From positions 1-64,000 of the forward strand of contig CAKOOH010000006.1 of assembly GCA_934098485.1 (NCBI GenBank): a stretch of 64,000 nt of DNA, given 5' to 3'. Positions within the stretch are counted from its first letter, which is position 1; each line of letters opens with the position of its first letter. The notes below the pieces were generated by a model. That model did not search any database and was not told the origin of the DNA. It worked only from the letters and a program-made list of their open reading frames with translations. Below are positions 48,288 through 58,341 of this stretch, piece by piece. The DNA is from an uncultured Bacilli bacterium. Lineage in GTDB: Bacteria; Bacillota_I; Bacilli_A; RF39; UBA660. The position numbers and the translations under genes were made by a program.

Positions 48288-49328
48288 CTACATTAAAGTA
48301 GCGCCATGGTAATCATTTAAAAAATATTTAACACTTTTCATTGATAACTCTATTGCCTTTTCATTCATTCTTCTTGCATCGATTTCTCTTCCCATTAACA
48401 TATATAGATCAGATAGTTTAAAATAAGAAACAGCAATATGACAATCAGACTTAATAGCATTTAAATATAGTCCCTCGGCCTCTTCATATTTTCCTTCACA
48501 CATTTTAATATCTCCAAGGTAAACATATGCTAAAGTTTTTATTTTAAAAATCTTTGTTTCTTTAATAAGTTGTCTTAATATCTTTTTAGCATCAGTATAA
48601 TATAAAGCATTATTCCTTCCTAAAAATATATATGTGTGAGCAAGATTCAAATAAGCATCATCTAACAAAGAACTCTTAGTAAATTCATTAATTAATATTG
48701 CATTTTCAAAATAATTACAGGCTGCATTATAGTCTTTTTCAAAATTTGATATTTTTCCTAAAGCAACCAATGCAATTACATTAGTTGAATCTAATCTTAA
48801 AGCCCTACTAAAATATTCTTTAGCCTTCTTATAATTTTTTTGATAAAAATATATATATCCTATTTTATTTAAAGCTTTTACGTTCTGCTCATCTTGCACT
48901 AACACATACTCAAAATATCCTAAAGCATCTTCATATCTAAACATTTTAATATAAAGATTTCCTATTGCCATTAATGCTTTAATTTTAAAATTATCCTGTG
49001 AATATTTTAATGCTAGTTCATAATTTTCTTCGGCTTTATATAATTCATTTCTCTTTTCATAAAGCGCACCTAACTCAAAAAATGCTGATGCACTAACAGC
49101 ATACCTTAAAATAGCTAAATTATAATACTTTTCTGCCTCTTCAAATCTATTAAATCTAGCCATCACTTTTCCAGCAAATAAAAACATTTTAGCATTTATA
49201 TTGTCAATTCCTGATGCCTTTTCATATTTATAATATAAGCCTAAAAAATCTAAGTACTTATTCTTTTGATAATACTCAGTTAATTTATCATACATCTCTT
49301 TAAGTTTTTGTTTATCGGTTGTTTCCAT
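48288..49328 (-). CDS. TPR-repeat protein 2
   Basis: 346 residues of TPR repeats (for example FKIKALMAIGNLYIKMFRYE, then DALGYFEYVL), paralogous to its neighbours on both sides. The ATG at 49328 follows AAGGAAAAC; the frame extends to a TTG at 49352 without SD. It shares an operon with the other two TPR genes. Confidence 0.85.
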   Translation of the reverse strand: METTDKQKLKEMYDKLTEYYQKNKYLDFLGLYYKYEKASGIDNINAKMFLFAGKVMARFNRFEEAEKYYNLAILRYAVSASAFFELGALYEKRNELYKAEENYELALKYSQDNFKIKALMAIGNLYIKMFRYEDALGYFEYVLVQDEQNVKALNKIGYIYFYQKNYKKAKEYFSRALRLDSTNVIALVALGKISNFEKDYNAACNYFENAILINEFTKSSLLDDAYLNLAHTYIFLGRNNALYYTDAKKILRQLIKETKIFKIKTLAYVYLGDIKMCEGKYEEAEGLYLNAIKSDCHIAVSYFKLSDLYMLMGREIDARRMNEKAIELSMKSVKYFLNDYHGATLM

Positions 49329-49358
49329 GTTTTCCTTCGCTTTCATTAACAAAATAGT

Positions 49359-50435
49359 TTATATATTTTTCATCATTTTACATATTAATATTTCCTGTTT
49401 TTTCTCTTTTTCCTTAAATGTTTCTTTTAATGTTCTTTCATGCTCATTAATTAAAAATGGTTCTGCTAATTCTTCTTCTAACGAAATTAAATAAGAAAGC
49501 ACTCTTTTAGCATCAATTTCTCTTCTTGTCTTTTGATAAACTTTATATAGCCCTAGAAAAGCCCCTTTTACTCTAGTAGATAATTCTGTAGCCTCTAAAT
49601 ATAACTCTTCGCTCTTTTTATAGTCTTTTAGTTTATAATATAAATTACCTAACTCTAGTAAACATTCGGCACGATCGCTTTTTAATACGGCAAACTTTAA
49701 AGCACTTGCTAAAGCCGTCTTTGCTTCTTCAATTTTATCTTGCATCAAGTATAATTTTCCTAAATTTAAATATCCTTCATAATCAAATGGATTATTCTTT
49801 ATATGAATTTTAAATTGTTTTAAAGCGGCAGTATAATTTTTTAAATTCATATGACATATTCCAAGCCCTATGCGAGATATTGCTTTCATAGAATCTATAC
49901 TTAACACAATTTAAAAATAAGTTCCTGCCTTTTTGTAATCTCGCTTAATTATATAAATAGTGCCTAAAAAAGTTAATAATTCAACATTATTGGGGAATTG
50001 TTTCAATCCCTTTTCAATAATTTTTATGGCAGCTTCATAATCTAATGCCTTTAAATAAACATTTGCTAAGGCACTGTATGCAGATTCAACCGCTTTTGCA
50101 TTATCATCATAATTTTCAATTACTTCCCAAAGATAATTTTTGGCTGTATCTAAATTATATGGCGCTAAATTCGGCGATGATGAATAACATCTTGAAAGTT
50201 CAATATTCGCTTGCCAATTTCCATTTGCTCTTGACTCTTCAAATACCTTAATAGCTGCTATTCTATAAAAACATGTAGCCAAAGCTTTTCCATATTCAAA
50301 ATATAAAGCTTCTCTGCTGTCAGGCACTCCAAACTCATTTATATATTCTTTCATTAATGCAAGAAATTCTGAATAATTTTTCTTGTGATATAAATCATGC
50401 AAATTATTTCTAATGTCCTTTTCTCTTGTACTCAT
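49359..50435 (-). pseudogene. TPR-repeat protein 3, split by an in-frame TAA
   Basis: The first part (from ATG 50435, SD AAAGGGGTG) encodes 174 residues ending RDYKKAGTYF. A TAA at 49913-49911 follows, and the very same frame then continues IVLSIDSMKAISRIGLGICH to 49359 with further TPRs and the family's C-terminal motif. The total of 358 codons matches the paralogues (346-354 aa). A single base change (for instance AAA to TAA) explains it. The second half could restart at the GTG at 49907, giving two half-proteins. Confidence 0.85.
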
Positions 50436-50463
50436 AAAAACACCCCTTTTAAAATTAGGCCAT

Positions 50464-50492
50464 ATAATACAATATTTATGAAAAAAAGTCAA
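50464..50492 (-). promoter_or_regulatory. TPR cluster promoter
   Basis: TTGACT (50492-50487), 17 bp, TATTAT (50469-50464). It overlaps the divergent control region of the DUF192 gene, which has TATAAT at 50502-50507. Confidence 0.75.
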
Positions 50493-50523
50493 ATTTTACG
50501 GTATAATTAAGTAAGAGGTAGAT

Positions 50524-50817
50524 ATGATAAAAATTTTAATTGCTAAAAGTTTTAAAGATAAATTACTAGGGCTAATGTTTCAAAAAAACATTAATTATGG
50601 ATTATATTTTCCTAATGTTAATAAAATTCATACCTTTTTTATGAAAGAACCCATTGACATTATTGGTTTAGATCAAAACATGATTGTAGTAGAAAAATAC
50701 TATAATATTACTCCCGGTAAAATAATAATCCTAAGAAAAAGTGTCCATACTTTAGAGCTTCCTAAAGGTTACAGTAAAAATTATAAAATTAACGAAAAAA
50801 TAGTCCTCCATTTTTAG
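50524..50817 (+). CDS. DUF192-family protein
   Basis: 97 residues matching the DUF192 pattern: G-L-M-F near residue 18, then IHTFFMKEPIDIIGLD near 39 and ITPGK near 63, with LELPKGYSK near 82. Often exported in other bacteria, but here no signal peptide is present. Function unknown. SD AGAGGTAG. Confidence 0.85.
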   Translation: MIKILIAKSFKDKLLGLMFQKNINYGLYFPNVNKIHTFFMKEPIDIIGLDQNMIVVEKYYNITPGKIIILRKSVHTLELPKGYSKNYKINEKIVLHF

Positions 50818-50832
50818 GGCTTTATTTTTTTG
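50802..50832 (+). terminator. DUF192 gene terminator
   Basis: AGTCCT and AGGGCT arms, 8-base loop, then TTATTTTTTT. Confidence 0.78.
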
Positions 50833-50875
50833 CAATTTTTTGCTAAAATAACCACGTAGTGAAAGGGGTATTATT

Positions 50876-51424
50876 ATGGTGCCTGATATTAAAATATTAG
50901 ATGAATCAAATAAAATATTACATCAAGTGTCTAAAGAAGTTACTTTTCCATTAGATGATGAAACTAAAAAATTAATCGACGACTCTCTTGATTACCTTGA
51001 GAAAAGTCAGATTAAAGAATACAGTGAAAAATATGATTTAAGACCAGGAATGGGACTATCATTTGTTCAGTTAGGTATTTTAAAAAGAATATTTGTTATA
51101 TCTGAAGAAGTTGAAGATGGTAAATTCAATCGTTATGTCGTAATTAATCCTAAAGTTGTTAGTCAAAGTGAAGAACTTATATATGTTGGCGAAGGTGAAG
51201 GCTGCTTAAGCGTTAACCGTGAAGTTGAAGGTATTGTCCCTAGACATGCAAGAATGACAGTTGATGCTTTTGATGAAAATGGTGATGAATATCGTATTCG
51301 CGTTCGCGAAGACATTTCGGTTGCTTTCCAGCATGAAATAGATCATTTAAATGGTATTTTATTTGTAGATAAAATAGACAAAAAAAATCCTTATAAAAAT
51401 AAGAATTTAATGAGAGAGATTTAA
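50876..51424 (+). CDS. def: Peptide deformylase
   Basis: Removes the formyl group from nascent N-terminal methionine (182 aa). The three motifs are visible as GMGLSFVQLG near 61 (family G-x-G-L-x-x-x-Q), EGCLS near 108 and HEIDHLNG near 153, with Cys and the two His as metal ligands. The insert between strands is type-2 (Gram-positive) in style. SD GAAAGGGGT. Confidence 0.95.
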   Translation: MVPDIKILDESNKILHQVSKEVTFPLDDETKKLIDDSLDYLEKSQIKEYSEKYDLRPGMGLSFVQLGILKRIFVISEEVEDGKFNRYVVINPKVVSQSEELIYVGEGEGCLSVNREVEGIVPRHARMTVDAFDENGDEYRIRVREDISVAFQHEIDHLNGILFVDKIDKKNPYKNKNLMREI

Positions 51425-51436
51425 ACATCTCTCTTA
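51411..51436 (+). terminator. Hairpin between convergent def and parE
   Basis: AGAGAGAT and ATCTCTCT arms with a 6-base loop, then TATCTTTT on the plus strand. The T-run is imperfect. Confidence 0.5.
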
Positions 51437-53347
51437 TCTTTTGGTTTCAATTTGATAATCATCTTCTAATGAGAACTCTACATTTTCGTTAATCCACTCT
51501 TTTCTTGGTTCAACTACATCTCCCATTAAAACACTTACTCTCTTTTCCGCTAAAGCGGCATCAGTTATCGAAACCTTGATTAAATTACGGGTCTTTGGAT
51601 CCATTGTTGTTTCCCATAAAGGAACTGGATTCATTTCACCTAAACCTTTATATCTTTGTACTTTGTAATTGGTTTTGCCTTTTGTTTCTTCCGCAAGTTC
51701 TTCATTAGTCCAGCAATAAACATGATTTTTTCCATACTCTACTTTATAAAGTGGTGGCATCGCAATATATAAATGTCCCTCTTCAATAAGTGGTCTCATA
51801 AATCTATAAAAGAAAGTGAGTAATAAACACTGAATGTGTGCTCCATCATCATCAGCATCGGTCATAATTATAACTTTATCATAATTAATATCTTTTACTT
51901 CAAATTCGGCACCATATCCAGCCCCGATACAATGTATCATTGTATTAATTTCTTCATTTTTGAAAATATCGGCAGTAGTGGCTTTTTCCGTATTAATAAT
52001 TTTTCCTCTTAAAGGAAGAATAGCCTGAAACTTACGATCTCTACCATTTTTAGCAGTACCGCCTGCTGATTGACCCTCAACAATAAAAAGCTCATTAATT
52101 TTAGGATTCCTCGCTTGAGCCGGAGTTAATTTGCCACTTAAACTCCTTGCTTCATTTTTCTTGCTCTTACCATTTCTAGCTTCTTCTCTTGCTTTTCTAG
52201 CAGCTTCCCTAGCTACTTTACTTTTAGTCATTTTTTCAATAATTGCAACGGATATTTCTCTATTTTCCTCTAAATAGTACTTTAAAGCATCATAAACAAT
52301 ACTTTCTACAACAGGTCTTGCCTCTGGCGTTCCCAGTTTTCCTTTAGTTTGTCCTTCAAACTGAAGTAAATTTTCTGGTATTTTTAAATTAATAACTGCT
52401 GTTAAGCCTTCTCTTACATCAGATCCTTCAAAATTAGCATCCTTTGCTTTTAATAAACTATTATTTCTAGCATAATCGTTAAAAGCCTTTGTAATACCCG
52501 TTTTAAAACCGACCTCATGAGAACCACCATCAACTGTTTTAACATTATTTACAAAAGAAACAATATTTTCATTATATGAATCAGTATACTGAAGCGCAAT
52601 ATCAACTTCAATACTATTTTTAACACCATGAATAGGTACAACCTTATGAAGCACATTTTTATCTTCATTAATGTACTCAACAAAAGATATTAAACCATTA
52701 TCATAATGATAAGTAACTTTTTTATTATCTTCAACATCTTCAATTTCACAAGTAAGTCCCTTAAGCAAAAAAGCACTTTCTTGCATTCTTTCACATATCG
52801 TTGTAAAACTAAAACTTAAATTTTTAAAAATTTCCTTATTTGGTGCAAACGTTACAATTGTCCCTGTTTTATTAGTTGTTCCGATTTTTTTTAAAGGACT
52901 TACCACCTTACCACCATTAGCAAATTTAATTTGATGAATAGCGCCATCTCTTAAAATAGTTACTTCCATGCTATCACTTAAAGCATTAACAACTGAAGCA
53001 CCTACGCCGTGAAGACCACCAGACACTTTATAACCAGCCGTTTCAAATTTACCACCAGCATGTAAAATAGTATAAATAACTTCTGGCGTACTTTTTCCAC
53101 TTTTATGCATGCCCGTTGGTACTCCTCTACCATTATCCGCAACTGTTATACTACCATCTTTATTTATTCTTACATTTATTTTATTACCATAACCATTTAT
53201 AATTTCATCTACTGAGTTATCAATGATTTCCCAAACCAAGTGATGCATACCTCTTTTATCAGTAGAACCAATATACATACCTGGTCTTTTTCTTACGGCT
53301 TCTAAGCCTTCTAATATAGTTATCGAATCTTCATCGTATTTTACCAT
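51434..53347 (-). CDS. parE: DNA topoisomerase IV subunit B
   Basis: 637 residues: GHKL ATPase (EIIDNSVDEI, DNGRGVPTG, GGLHGVGASVVNALS), transducer, and TOPRIM (EGQSAGGTAKNGRDRKFQAI, then DADDDGAHI). ParE is preferred over GyrB from RPGMYIGSTDKRGMHHLVWE and the end KRVSVLMGDVVEPRKEWI. parC, its usual partner gene, is not next to it. Confidence 0.9.
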   Translation of the reverse strand: MVKYDEDSITILEGLEAVRKRPGMYIGSTDKRGMHHLVWEIIDNSVDEIINGYGNKINVRINKDGSITVADNGRGVPTGMHKSGKSTPEVIYTILHAGGKFETAGYKVSGGLHGVGASVVNALSDSMEVTILRDGAIHQIKFANGGKVVSPLKKIGTTNKTGTIVTFAPNKEIFKNLSFSFTTICERMQESAFLLKGLTCEIEDVEDNKKVTYHYDNGLISFVEYINEDKNVLHKVVPIHGVKNSIEVDIALQYTDSYNENIVSFVNNVKTVDGGSHEVGFKTGITKAFNDYARNNSLLKAKDANFEGSDVREGLTAVINLKIPENLLQFEGQTKGKLGTPEARPVVESIVYDALKYYLEENREISVAIIEKMTKSKVAREAARKAREEARNGKSKKNEARSLSGKLTPAQARNPKINELFIVEGQSAGGTAKNGRDRKFQAILPLRGKIINTEKATTADIFKNEEINTMIHCIGAGYGAEFEVKDINYDKVIIMTDADDDGAHIQCLLLTFFYRFMRPLIEEGHLYIAMPPLYKVEYGKNHVYCWTNEELAEETKGKTNYKVQRYKGLGEMNPVPLWETTMDPKTRNLIKVSITDAALAEKRVSVLMGDVVEPRKEWINENVEFSLEDDYQIETKR

Positions 53348-53381
53348 CTTGAACCACCTTAATAAATAATATCAAAAACTT

Positions 53382-53406
53382 AAAAAAAAGGCAAACTTAA
53401 TTGCCT
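53382..53406 (-). terminator. Terminator of the 337-aa gene
   Basis: AGGCAA and TTGCCT arms, 6-base loop, then TTTTTTTT on the minus strand, overlapping the stop. Confidence 0.8.
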
Positions 53407-54418
53407 ATTTACCTAAAATCTTTTCTTCACTTTTAATGTTAGGTATCACCATTGTATCTTCTAACCCCACACTTTTCATAATGCTTTCTAGTTCACTATC
53501 AATTTTTTCTGTCTCATTACTTGTCTCTTTACCAGATGCTGCATTTTGATTATGAAGTCCCTTTAATTTTTCTAATCTACTTCTAAGTTCGTCATTAGAA
53601 ACAAAATCTTTCTTTTCATTACTTTCAGTTGGTAATTTACTAATTTCTTCTATAAACTTAGGTTTATTTGCTTCCTCTTTTAAAGTAGCATCTTCCAAAT
53701 TTTCCTGTTTATCTAAATTACCTGTTTCAATATCACTAATAACGGCAGCTTCTAAAGTCGGTTTTTCTGTTTCTTTAAAACTTAATAATTCTCCAATTGA
53801 CTTTCCTCTACTAGAAGAATCATTTAATAGCTGATCAATATCACTTGTATTTACTTGCTTACTTTCAGCACCTACATTATTAGTAGTATCATGATTATCT
53901 TTTCCTTTTTCCTCTAAAGAAACCTTATCATCTTTCACATCTTCTGCCGAATCTGATGGCATATCCACTTTTTTAATTATGCTTTCCATTAAATTTTCAT
54001 TATAATCACCTTTAATATCGGCACTTTTATCTAAATAAACTGAAGATCCAACTTCTTCTTGTATTGTTTCTTCATTAGATTCTGGCTTCATAAGCATATC
54101 ATTAAATGTCATCGTCTCCGTTAAAGGTTCCTTTTCCTCTATAGCAGATTTTTCCTCTTTTATAGCCGTTTCTTTTATTTCCTCAGTAACAGGCTTACTA
54201 TCCTCTTTAATTTCTTCTTTAACTTCTTCTTCCTTACTATTATCTTCTGGCGCTAAATTCTGCGTGTTTTTCTCTTTATTCTTTTTACCAGCACTAGTAA
54301 TAGTTGTTATAATTAAAACTAGAAAAAGAAGCGCCAAAGAACCAAGTATTACATAAAAAATTATTGAAGCAGTTTTATCTGTCATTATAAAATCTAAAAA
54401 TTTATTAAACTTTTCCAT
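53405..54418 (-). CDS. Membrane-anchored acidic protein of unknown function
   Basis: 337 residues: one N-terminal span (about 18-42, IIFYVILGSLALLFLVLIIT) and a long, strongly acidic, low-complexity cytoplasmic tail rich in Glu, Lys and Ser, probably disordered. A short conserved-looking end reads MKSVGLEDTMVIPNIKSEEK. Position after the division genes (pbp and a small membrane protein gene) hints at a cell-envelope role; no family is recognised. Confidence 0.7.
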   Translation of the reverse strand: MEKFNKFLDFIMTDKTASIIFYVILGSLALLFLVLIITTITSAGKKNKEKNTQNLAPEDNSKEEEVKEEIKEDSKPVTEEIKETAIKEEKSAIEEKEPLTETMTFNDMLMKPESNEETIQEEVGSSVYLDKSADIKGDYNENLMESIIKKVDMPSDSAEDVKDDKVSLEEKGKDNHDTTNNVGAESKQVNTSDIDQLLNDSSSRGKSIGELLSFKETEKPTLEAAVISDIETGNLDKQENLEDATLKEEANKPKFIEEISKLPTESNEKKDFVSNDELRSRLEKLKGLHNQNAASGKETSNETEKIDSELESIMKSVGLEDTMVIPNIKSEEKILGK

Positions 54419-54478
54419 TTTCTTTCACCCTTTTACTCTATAAACATTCTAGCAAAAATCTAAATAAATATCAATTCA

Positions 54479-54997
54479 TTATTTAGAAACTTTTGATAAA
54501 GTAATATCTGTTTTATTATAAATTGTTTCGTCATTAACTGTTTTTGCTTCAATTATAAAATATAGTCCATTATCTAAAGCCTTTATTTTTTCTTTAGTTA
54601 AAAATTTCTCATTATCCCAAAGTGATGTAAAATTAAATGAAGTTGTACTTTCAATAATATTTTTTAAAGAAAAACCTTCATCATCACTATCTTTCTCTGT
54701 AATTAATTCTTTAAAATTATCATTTACTTTTACATAATAACCAATTTTATATGATTTAACTTTTACATCATCTTTTAGCATATATTTGTTATTACTTCCC
54801 ACGAAAACATTCATATCATAATCAAGATTAATTACCCCATTATAAATACTTACATAGTTATCAGCAGCATAAAATAAATATGTTTTGTGTTTGCTTAAAA
54901 TTCCTTTAGTGTAAATAATAAGTGCTATAACAAGTATAATTAGCGCAATCAAAATAGGCTGATAAGAACTCATAAATTTTTTCAAAAACTTTTTCAT
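54479..54997 (-). CDS. Single-span exported protein of unknown function
   Basis: 172 residues: a basic start, one span (about 14-34) and an external beta-rich domain. It begins four bases after the pbp stop, so is co-transcribed with the ftsL-pbp genes. Not recognised. Confidence 0.68.
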   Translation of the reverse strand: MKKFLKKFMSSYQPILIALIILVIALIIYTKGILSKHKTYLFYAADNYVSIYNGVINLDYDMNVFVGSNNKYMLKDDVKVKSYKIGYYVKVNDNFKELITEKDSDDEGFSLKNIIESTTSFNFTSLWDNEKFLTKEKIKALDNGLYFIIEAKTVNDETIYNKTDITLSKVSK

Positions 54998-55000
54998 AAA

Positions 55001-57109
55001 CTACTCCTTTAACTCAATATTTATTACAGTGTCTGGTAAAATAATTTCTCCTTCACTAACCGAACTACTAACCACATTACCATATCCATTTATATTATAA
55101 GATAAATGAGCCAAATTAGCAAAAGAAATAAACTCCCCACTTGTCCAATTAATCACATTTGGCATTACTATATTACTTCCATTACTATTTATAAAAACTT
55201 TACTGCCTATTAAAACGCTTGTACTTTTACTAGGATACTGACCGATTACGATATCACCATCGCCAATAACTATCGGCGTTAAACCATTACTTTCAATTAA
55301 ACTCTTAGCATCATTAACGCTTTTATTTAAATAATTATCTATTATCTGTATTTTACTATTATCTGTATTTGATTCACGATATGATAGATTTTTATATTTT
55401 GCTACTGATTCTACCACTTTTTTAACAATAGTTCCCATCGTACTAGATGGTGACTGAAATCTTTTTACTGACAAATAAATAATATACTGAGGATCTTCTT
55501 TGGGAAATATTCCGGCAAAAGAACGTATATTAGCGTACTGTCCACTTGCATATTTACCATTTGAATTAGCGTATTGTGCAGTTCCGGTTTTTCCAATTAA
55601 TCTTACCGCATCAGTATGATATTTTTTACCTGTTGCCGCATTATCATCCCCATTAACCGTTTTATCCATTAAATCAATGATTTTTTGAACGGTACTTTCA
55701 CTAACAACCTTACCTACTTCTGTTCTTTTTCCTTCATACACAACTTCATTAGTCGCTGTATTTACAATCTTACTAACAACATATGGCTTTATTACTACTC
55801 CATTATTAGTTATTGAAGTAAGAGCCTGAATATTTTGTATCGGTGTCGTAGTAATACCTTGTCCAAAAGAAGCACTAGCAAGTTCACTACCATAATAAAA
55901 TTCTATTTTACCATTATATTCATTTGATAGCTCAATATCTGTTTTTTTACCAAAACCAAACTTTTCATAGTATTCATAAAGTTTATCTTTACCTAGTTTT
56001 TGAGCCAGTAACACGGCTGCTACATTTGATGAATAAGTAAAACCAGTATCAAAATTAATTTTACCCCAACCTTTAGCATTCCAATCGCTTATTTTAAAGC
56101 CATCAACCGGAATTGATCCAGATTGATATTCTTCTTCGCCATTATAAACGCCTTCTTCAATCGCCGTCATAAATGAAAATATTTTCATGGTACTTCCCGG
56201 TTCATAAACATAACTTGTAAGGGGATTTTCGTAATTTTTTATATTTAAAGTATTAGGATTAAAAGATGGACTAGAAGCAGATGCTACAATTGCTCCCGTC
56301 TTTGCATTAGCAATTGTCATTGTTACCCAGTCGATTCCGGCATCCTCAAACTCTGACACCGCATTTTCTAAATAAAGCTGAATATTTGAATCAAGAGTTA
56401 AATATATATCATAGCCATCTAACGCTTCTGTGGTGCTTTCTGGAGTATTTGCAATCTTATACCCATAAGCATCCTTTTGGTATATCGTCTTTCCATCAGT
56501 ACCCTTTAATTCACTATTATATTTGCCTTCAATTCCTAGTTCGCCAACAATTTCATCATCATCATTCTTTTTAGCATAACCAATTAAATAAGAAGCAAAA
56601 TCACCCATCGGATAATCTCTCTTAGTACTTTTAATAAAGCCAATTCCTGGTAAGTCTAATTTTTCTATTTTTTGTTTTAGTAACTCGGTTATATTACGGC
56701 CACCTGGTCCTAGTTCCACTTGATATAAATCTGCATTAAGCATTTTTAAAATACTTCCCACACTCATATTAATTAAAGGACTAAGAGCCTCCGCTGTCAT
56801 TTGCTTATCTACCACATGATGTGGATGAGTAATATCTGTTGTTCTTGATGCTGACAAATACGCTACCACTGTATAAGATCTTACATCTTGTGCCAGCACT
56901 TCCCCCGCCACATCATAAATGCTTCCTCTTTTAGCATGGATAGTCTTCGTTGCTGTTGTTCTTGAAAGTGCAAATTTATGTAAATCCATTCCATCAACAC
57001 TAGGACTTACTGCCACATAAATAAGTTTAGCAATTATTAAAGCAAAAAAAGCAGCAACCGCTACTAAAATATATCCATCGATTTTTATAGAGTTGACACT
57101 TCTCTTCAC
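55001..57109 (-). CDS. ftsI: Class B penicillin-binding protein with PASTA repeats
   Basis: 702 residues: N-terminal span (about 12-33), dimerisation domain, transpeptidase with STMK near 306, SSN near 358 and KTGTAQ near 508, then two PASTA repeats (NYLNKSVNDAKSLIESNGLT and VMPNVINWTSGEFISFANL). This is the FtsI/Pbp2B/SpoVD type that cross-links septal peptidoglycan. It follows ftsL in the dcw order. Confidence 0.92.
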   Translation of the reverse strand: MKRSVNSIKIDGYILVAVAAFFALIIAKLIYVAVSPSVDGMDLHKFALSRTTATKTIHAKRGSIYDVAGEVLAQDVRSYTVVAYLSASRTTDITHPHHVVDKQMTAEALSPLINMSVGSILKMLNADLYQVELGPGGRNITELLKQKIEKLDLPGIGFIKSTKRDYPMGDFASYLIGYAKKNDDDEIVGELGIEGKYNSELKGTDGKTIYQKDAYGYKIANTPESTTEALDGYDIYLTLDSNIQLYLENAVSEFEDAGIDWVTMTIANAKTGAIVASASSPSFNPNTLNIKNYENPLTSYVYEPGSTMKIFSFMTAIEEGVYNGEEEYQSGSIPVDGFKISDWNAKGWGKINFDTGFTYSSNVAAVLLAQKLGKDKLYEYYEKFGFGKKTDIELSNEYNGKIEFYYGSELASASFGQGITTTPIQNIQALTSITNNGVVIKPYVVSKIVNTATNEVVYEGKRTEVGKVVSESTVQKIIDLMDKTVNGDDNAATGKKYHTDAVRLIGKTGTAQYANSNGKYASGQYANIRSFAGIFPKEDPQYIIYLSVKRFQSPSSTMGTIVKKVVESVAKYKNLSYRESNTDNSKIQIIDNYLNKSVNDAKSLIESNGLTPIVIGDGDIVIGQYPSKSTSVLIGSKVFINSNGSNIVMPNVINWTSGEFISFANLAHLSYNINGYGNVVSSSVSEGEIILPDTVINIELKE

Positions 57110-57120
57110 TTTATCACCTT

Positions 57121-57411
57121 TTATTTTACGACAACAATATTTTCATTTTGATAACTTAAACCATATTCCTTAGCAACATCTTGAATATTTGATAAAGAAG
57201 CAAGTTCATTTATCTTCATACTAATGCTTTCATTAATTGTTTCTTGCTTTTCAATTTTATTTTTTATACGTTCTACTTCAATATTACTTTTTGAAAGCAT
57301 ACTTTTTGAATATACAACTAAAACAGGAGAGCTTACTACTAAAAGTCCAATCAAAAACACCATAAATCTATCAATTCTGCGCATTTTTACTTTCTTTTTA
57401 GTTTTTCCCAT
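57121..57411 (-). CDS. ftsL: Cell division protein FtsL
   Basis: 96 residues: short basic cytoplasmic start (KKKVKMRRIDR), a membrane span (about 13-35) and an external leucine-zipper-like coiled coil. Sequence conservation in FtsL is low; the call relies on topology and on placement between rsmH and pbp. It bridges FtsB/DivIC and FtsW-FtsI in the divisome. Confidence 0.82.
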   Translation of the reverse strand: MGKTKKKVKMRRIDRFMVFLIGLLVVSSPVLVVYSKSMLSKSNIEVERIKNKIEKQETINESISMKINELASLSNIQDVAKEYGLSYQNENIVVVK

Positions 57412-57417
57412 TTTTAT

Positions 57418-58341
57418 TCATACCCTTTCAATTATTCTTAATTTAGCACTGCGGCTTCGACTATTTTCTGTAAGTTCTTCTTCACTCGGTAAAATAGGTT
57501 TTCTATTTATTAATCTTATTTTTGCTTTATATTCATCCGGAATATTTGGCATTCCCTTATATATATTATCTACTTCACTTAATTTTTTAAATGTTTGTTT
57601 TACAATGCGATCTTCTAAAGAATGAAATGTTATAACACATAATCTTCCCTTTGGTTTAAGTAAATTAACCGCATCTATAAGTGACGATTCCAAAACATTT
57701 AATTCATCATTCACTTCAATTCTAATTGCCTGAAATATTTGCCTTTCAGGATGATTATTATAAAAATATTTAGTCGGTACATTATGTTTTATAACTTCTA
57801 CTAACTGAAGTGTTGTTTCAATAGGTGCTTCATTTCTTGCTTTTATTATTCCTTTAGCAATACTCCTTGAATATTTTTCCTCACCATACTTAAAAAATAT
57901 TTCCATTAGATTTTCTTCGGTATAAGTATTTACAACTACTTTAGCATCTAACTTTGATGATTTATCCATTCGCATATCTAAAGGTGCATCGTTCATAAAT
58001 GAAAAACCACGCTCCACTTCATCTATCTGTGGACTAGATAAACCTAAATCATAAATTATACCATCTACTTCACTTACATTTTCTTCCCATAATTTTTCTT
58101 TCAAATTAATAAAATTTGAATAAATTATTTTAAAATTACTTCCAATTTTTGAAAGTTCAGTTTGACTAAAATGAATCGCATCTTCATCTTGGTCAAAGGC
58201 GAATAGGAAACCCCTTCTTAATCGCTTTAACATTTCTTTTGAGTCTCCCGCATAACCAAGCGTACAATCTACATATATACCATCAGGATTAATATTTAAA
58301 CCGTTTATAAGTTCATCTTTAAGTACACTATAATGTTTCAT
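57418..58341 (-). CDS. rsmH: 16S rRNA m4C1402 methyltransferase RsmH
   Basis: 307 residues from the ATG at 58341, which overlaps mraZ by 14 bases; a longer frame to 58371 has no SD. The SAM site reads VDCTLGYAGDSKEML (family G-G-G-H-S here G-Y-A-G-D-S), with FDQDEDAIHF, YDLGLSSPQIDE and VITFHSLEDRIVK. It methylates C1402 in the ribosomal P site. Confidence 0.94.
   Translation of the reverse strand: MKHYSVLKDELINGLNINPDGIYVDCTLGYAGDSKEMLKRLRRGFLFAFDQDEDAIHFSQTELSKIGSNFKIIYSNFINLKEKLWEENVSEVDGIIYDLGLSSPQIDEVERGFSFMNDAPLDMRMDKSSKLDAKVVVNTYTEENLMEIFFKYGEEKYSRSIAKGIIKARNEAPIETTLQLVEVIKHNVPTKYFYNNHPERQIFQAIRIEVNDELNVLESSLIDAVNLLKPKGRLCVITFHSLEDRIVKQTFKKLSEVDNIYKGMPNIPDEYKAKIRLINRKPILPSEEELTENSRSRSAKLRIIERV

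Noticed and set aside
49905..49920. Frameshift as the cause of the split TPR gene
   Set aside because: Both halves are in the same frame; only a stop codon separates them, so an indel in the nearby T-run cannot explain it.
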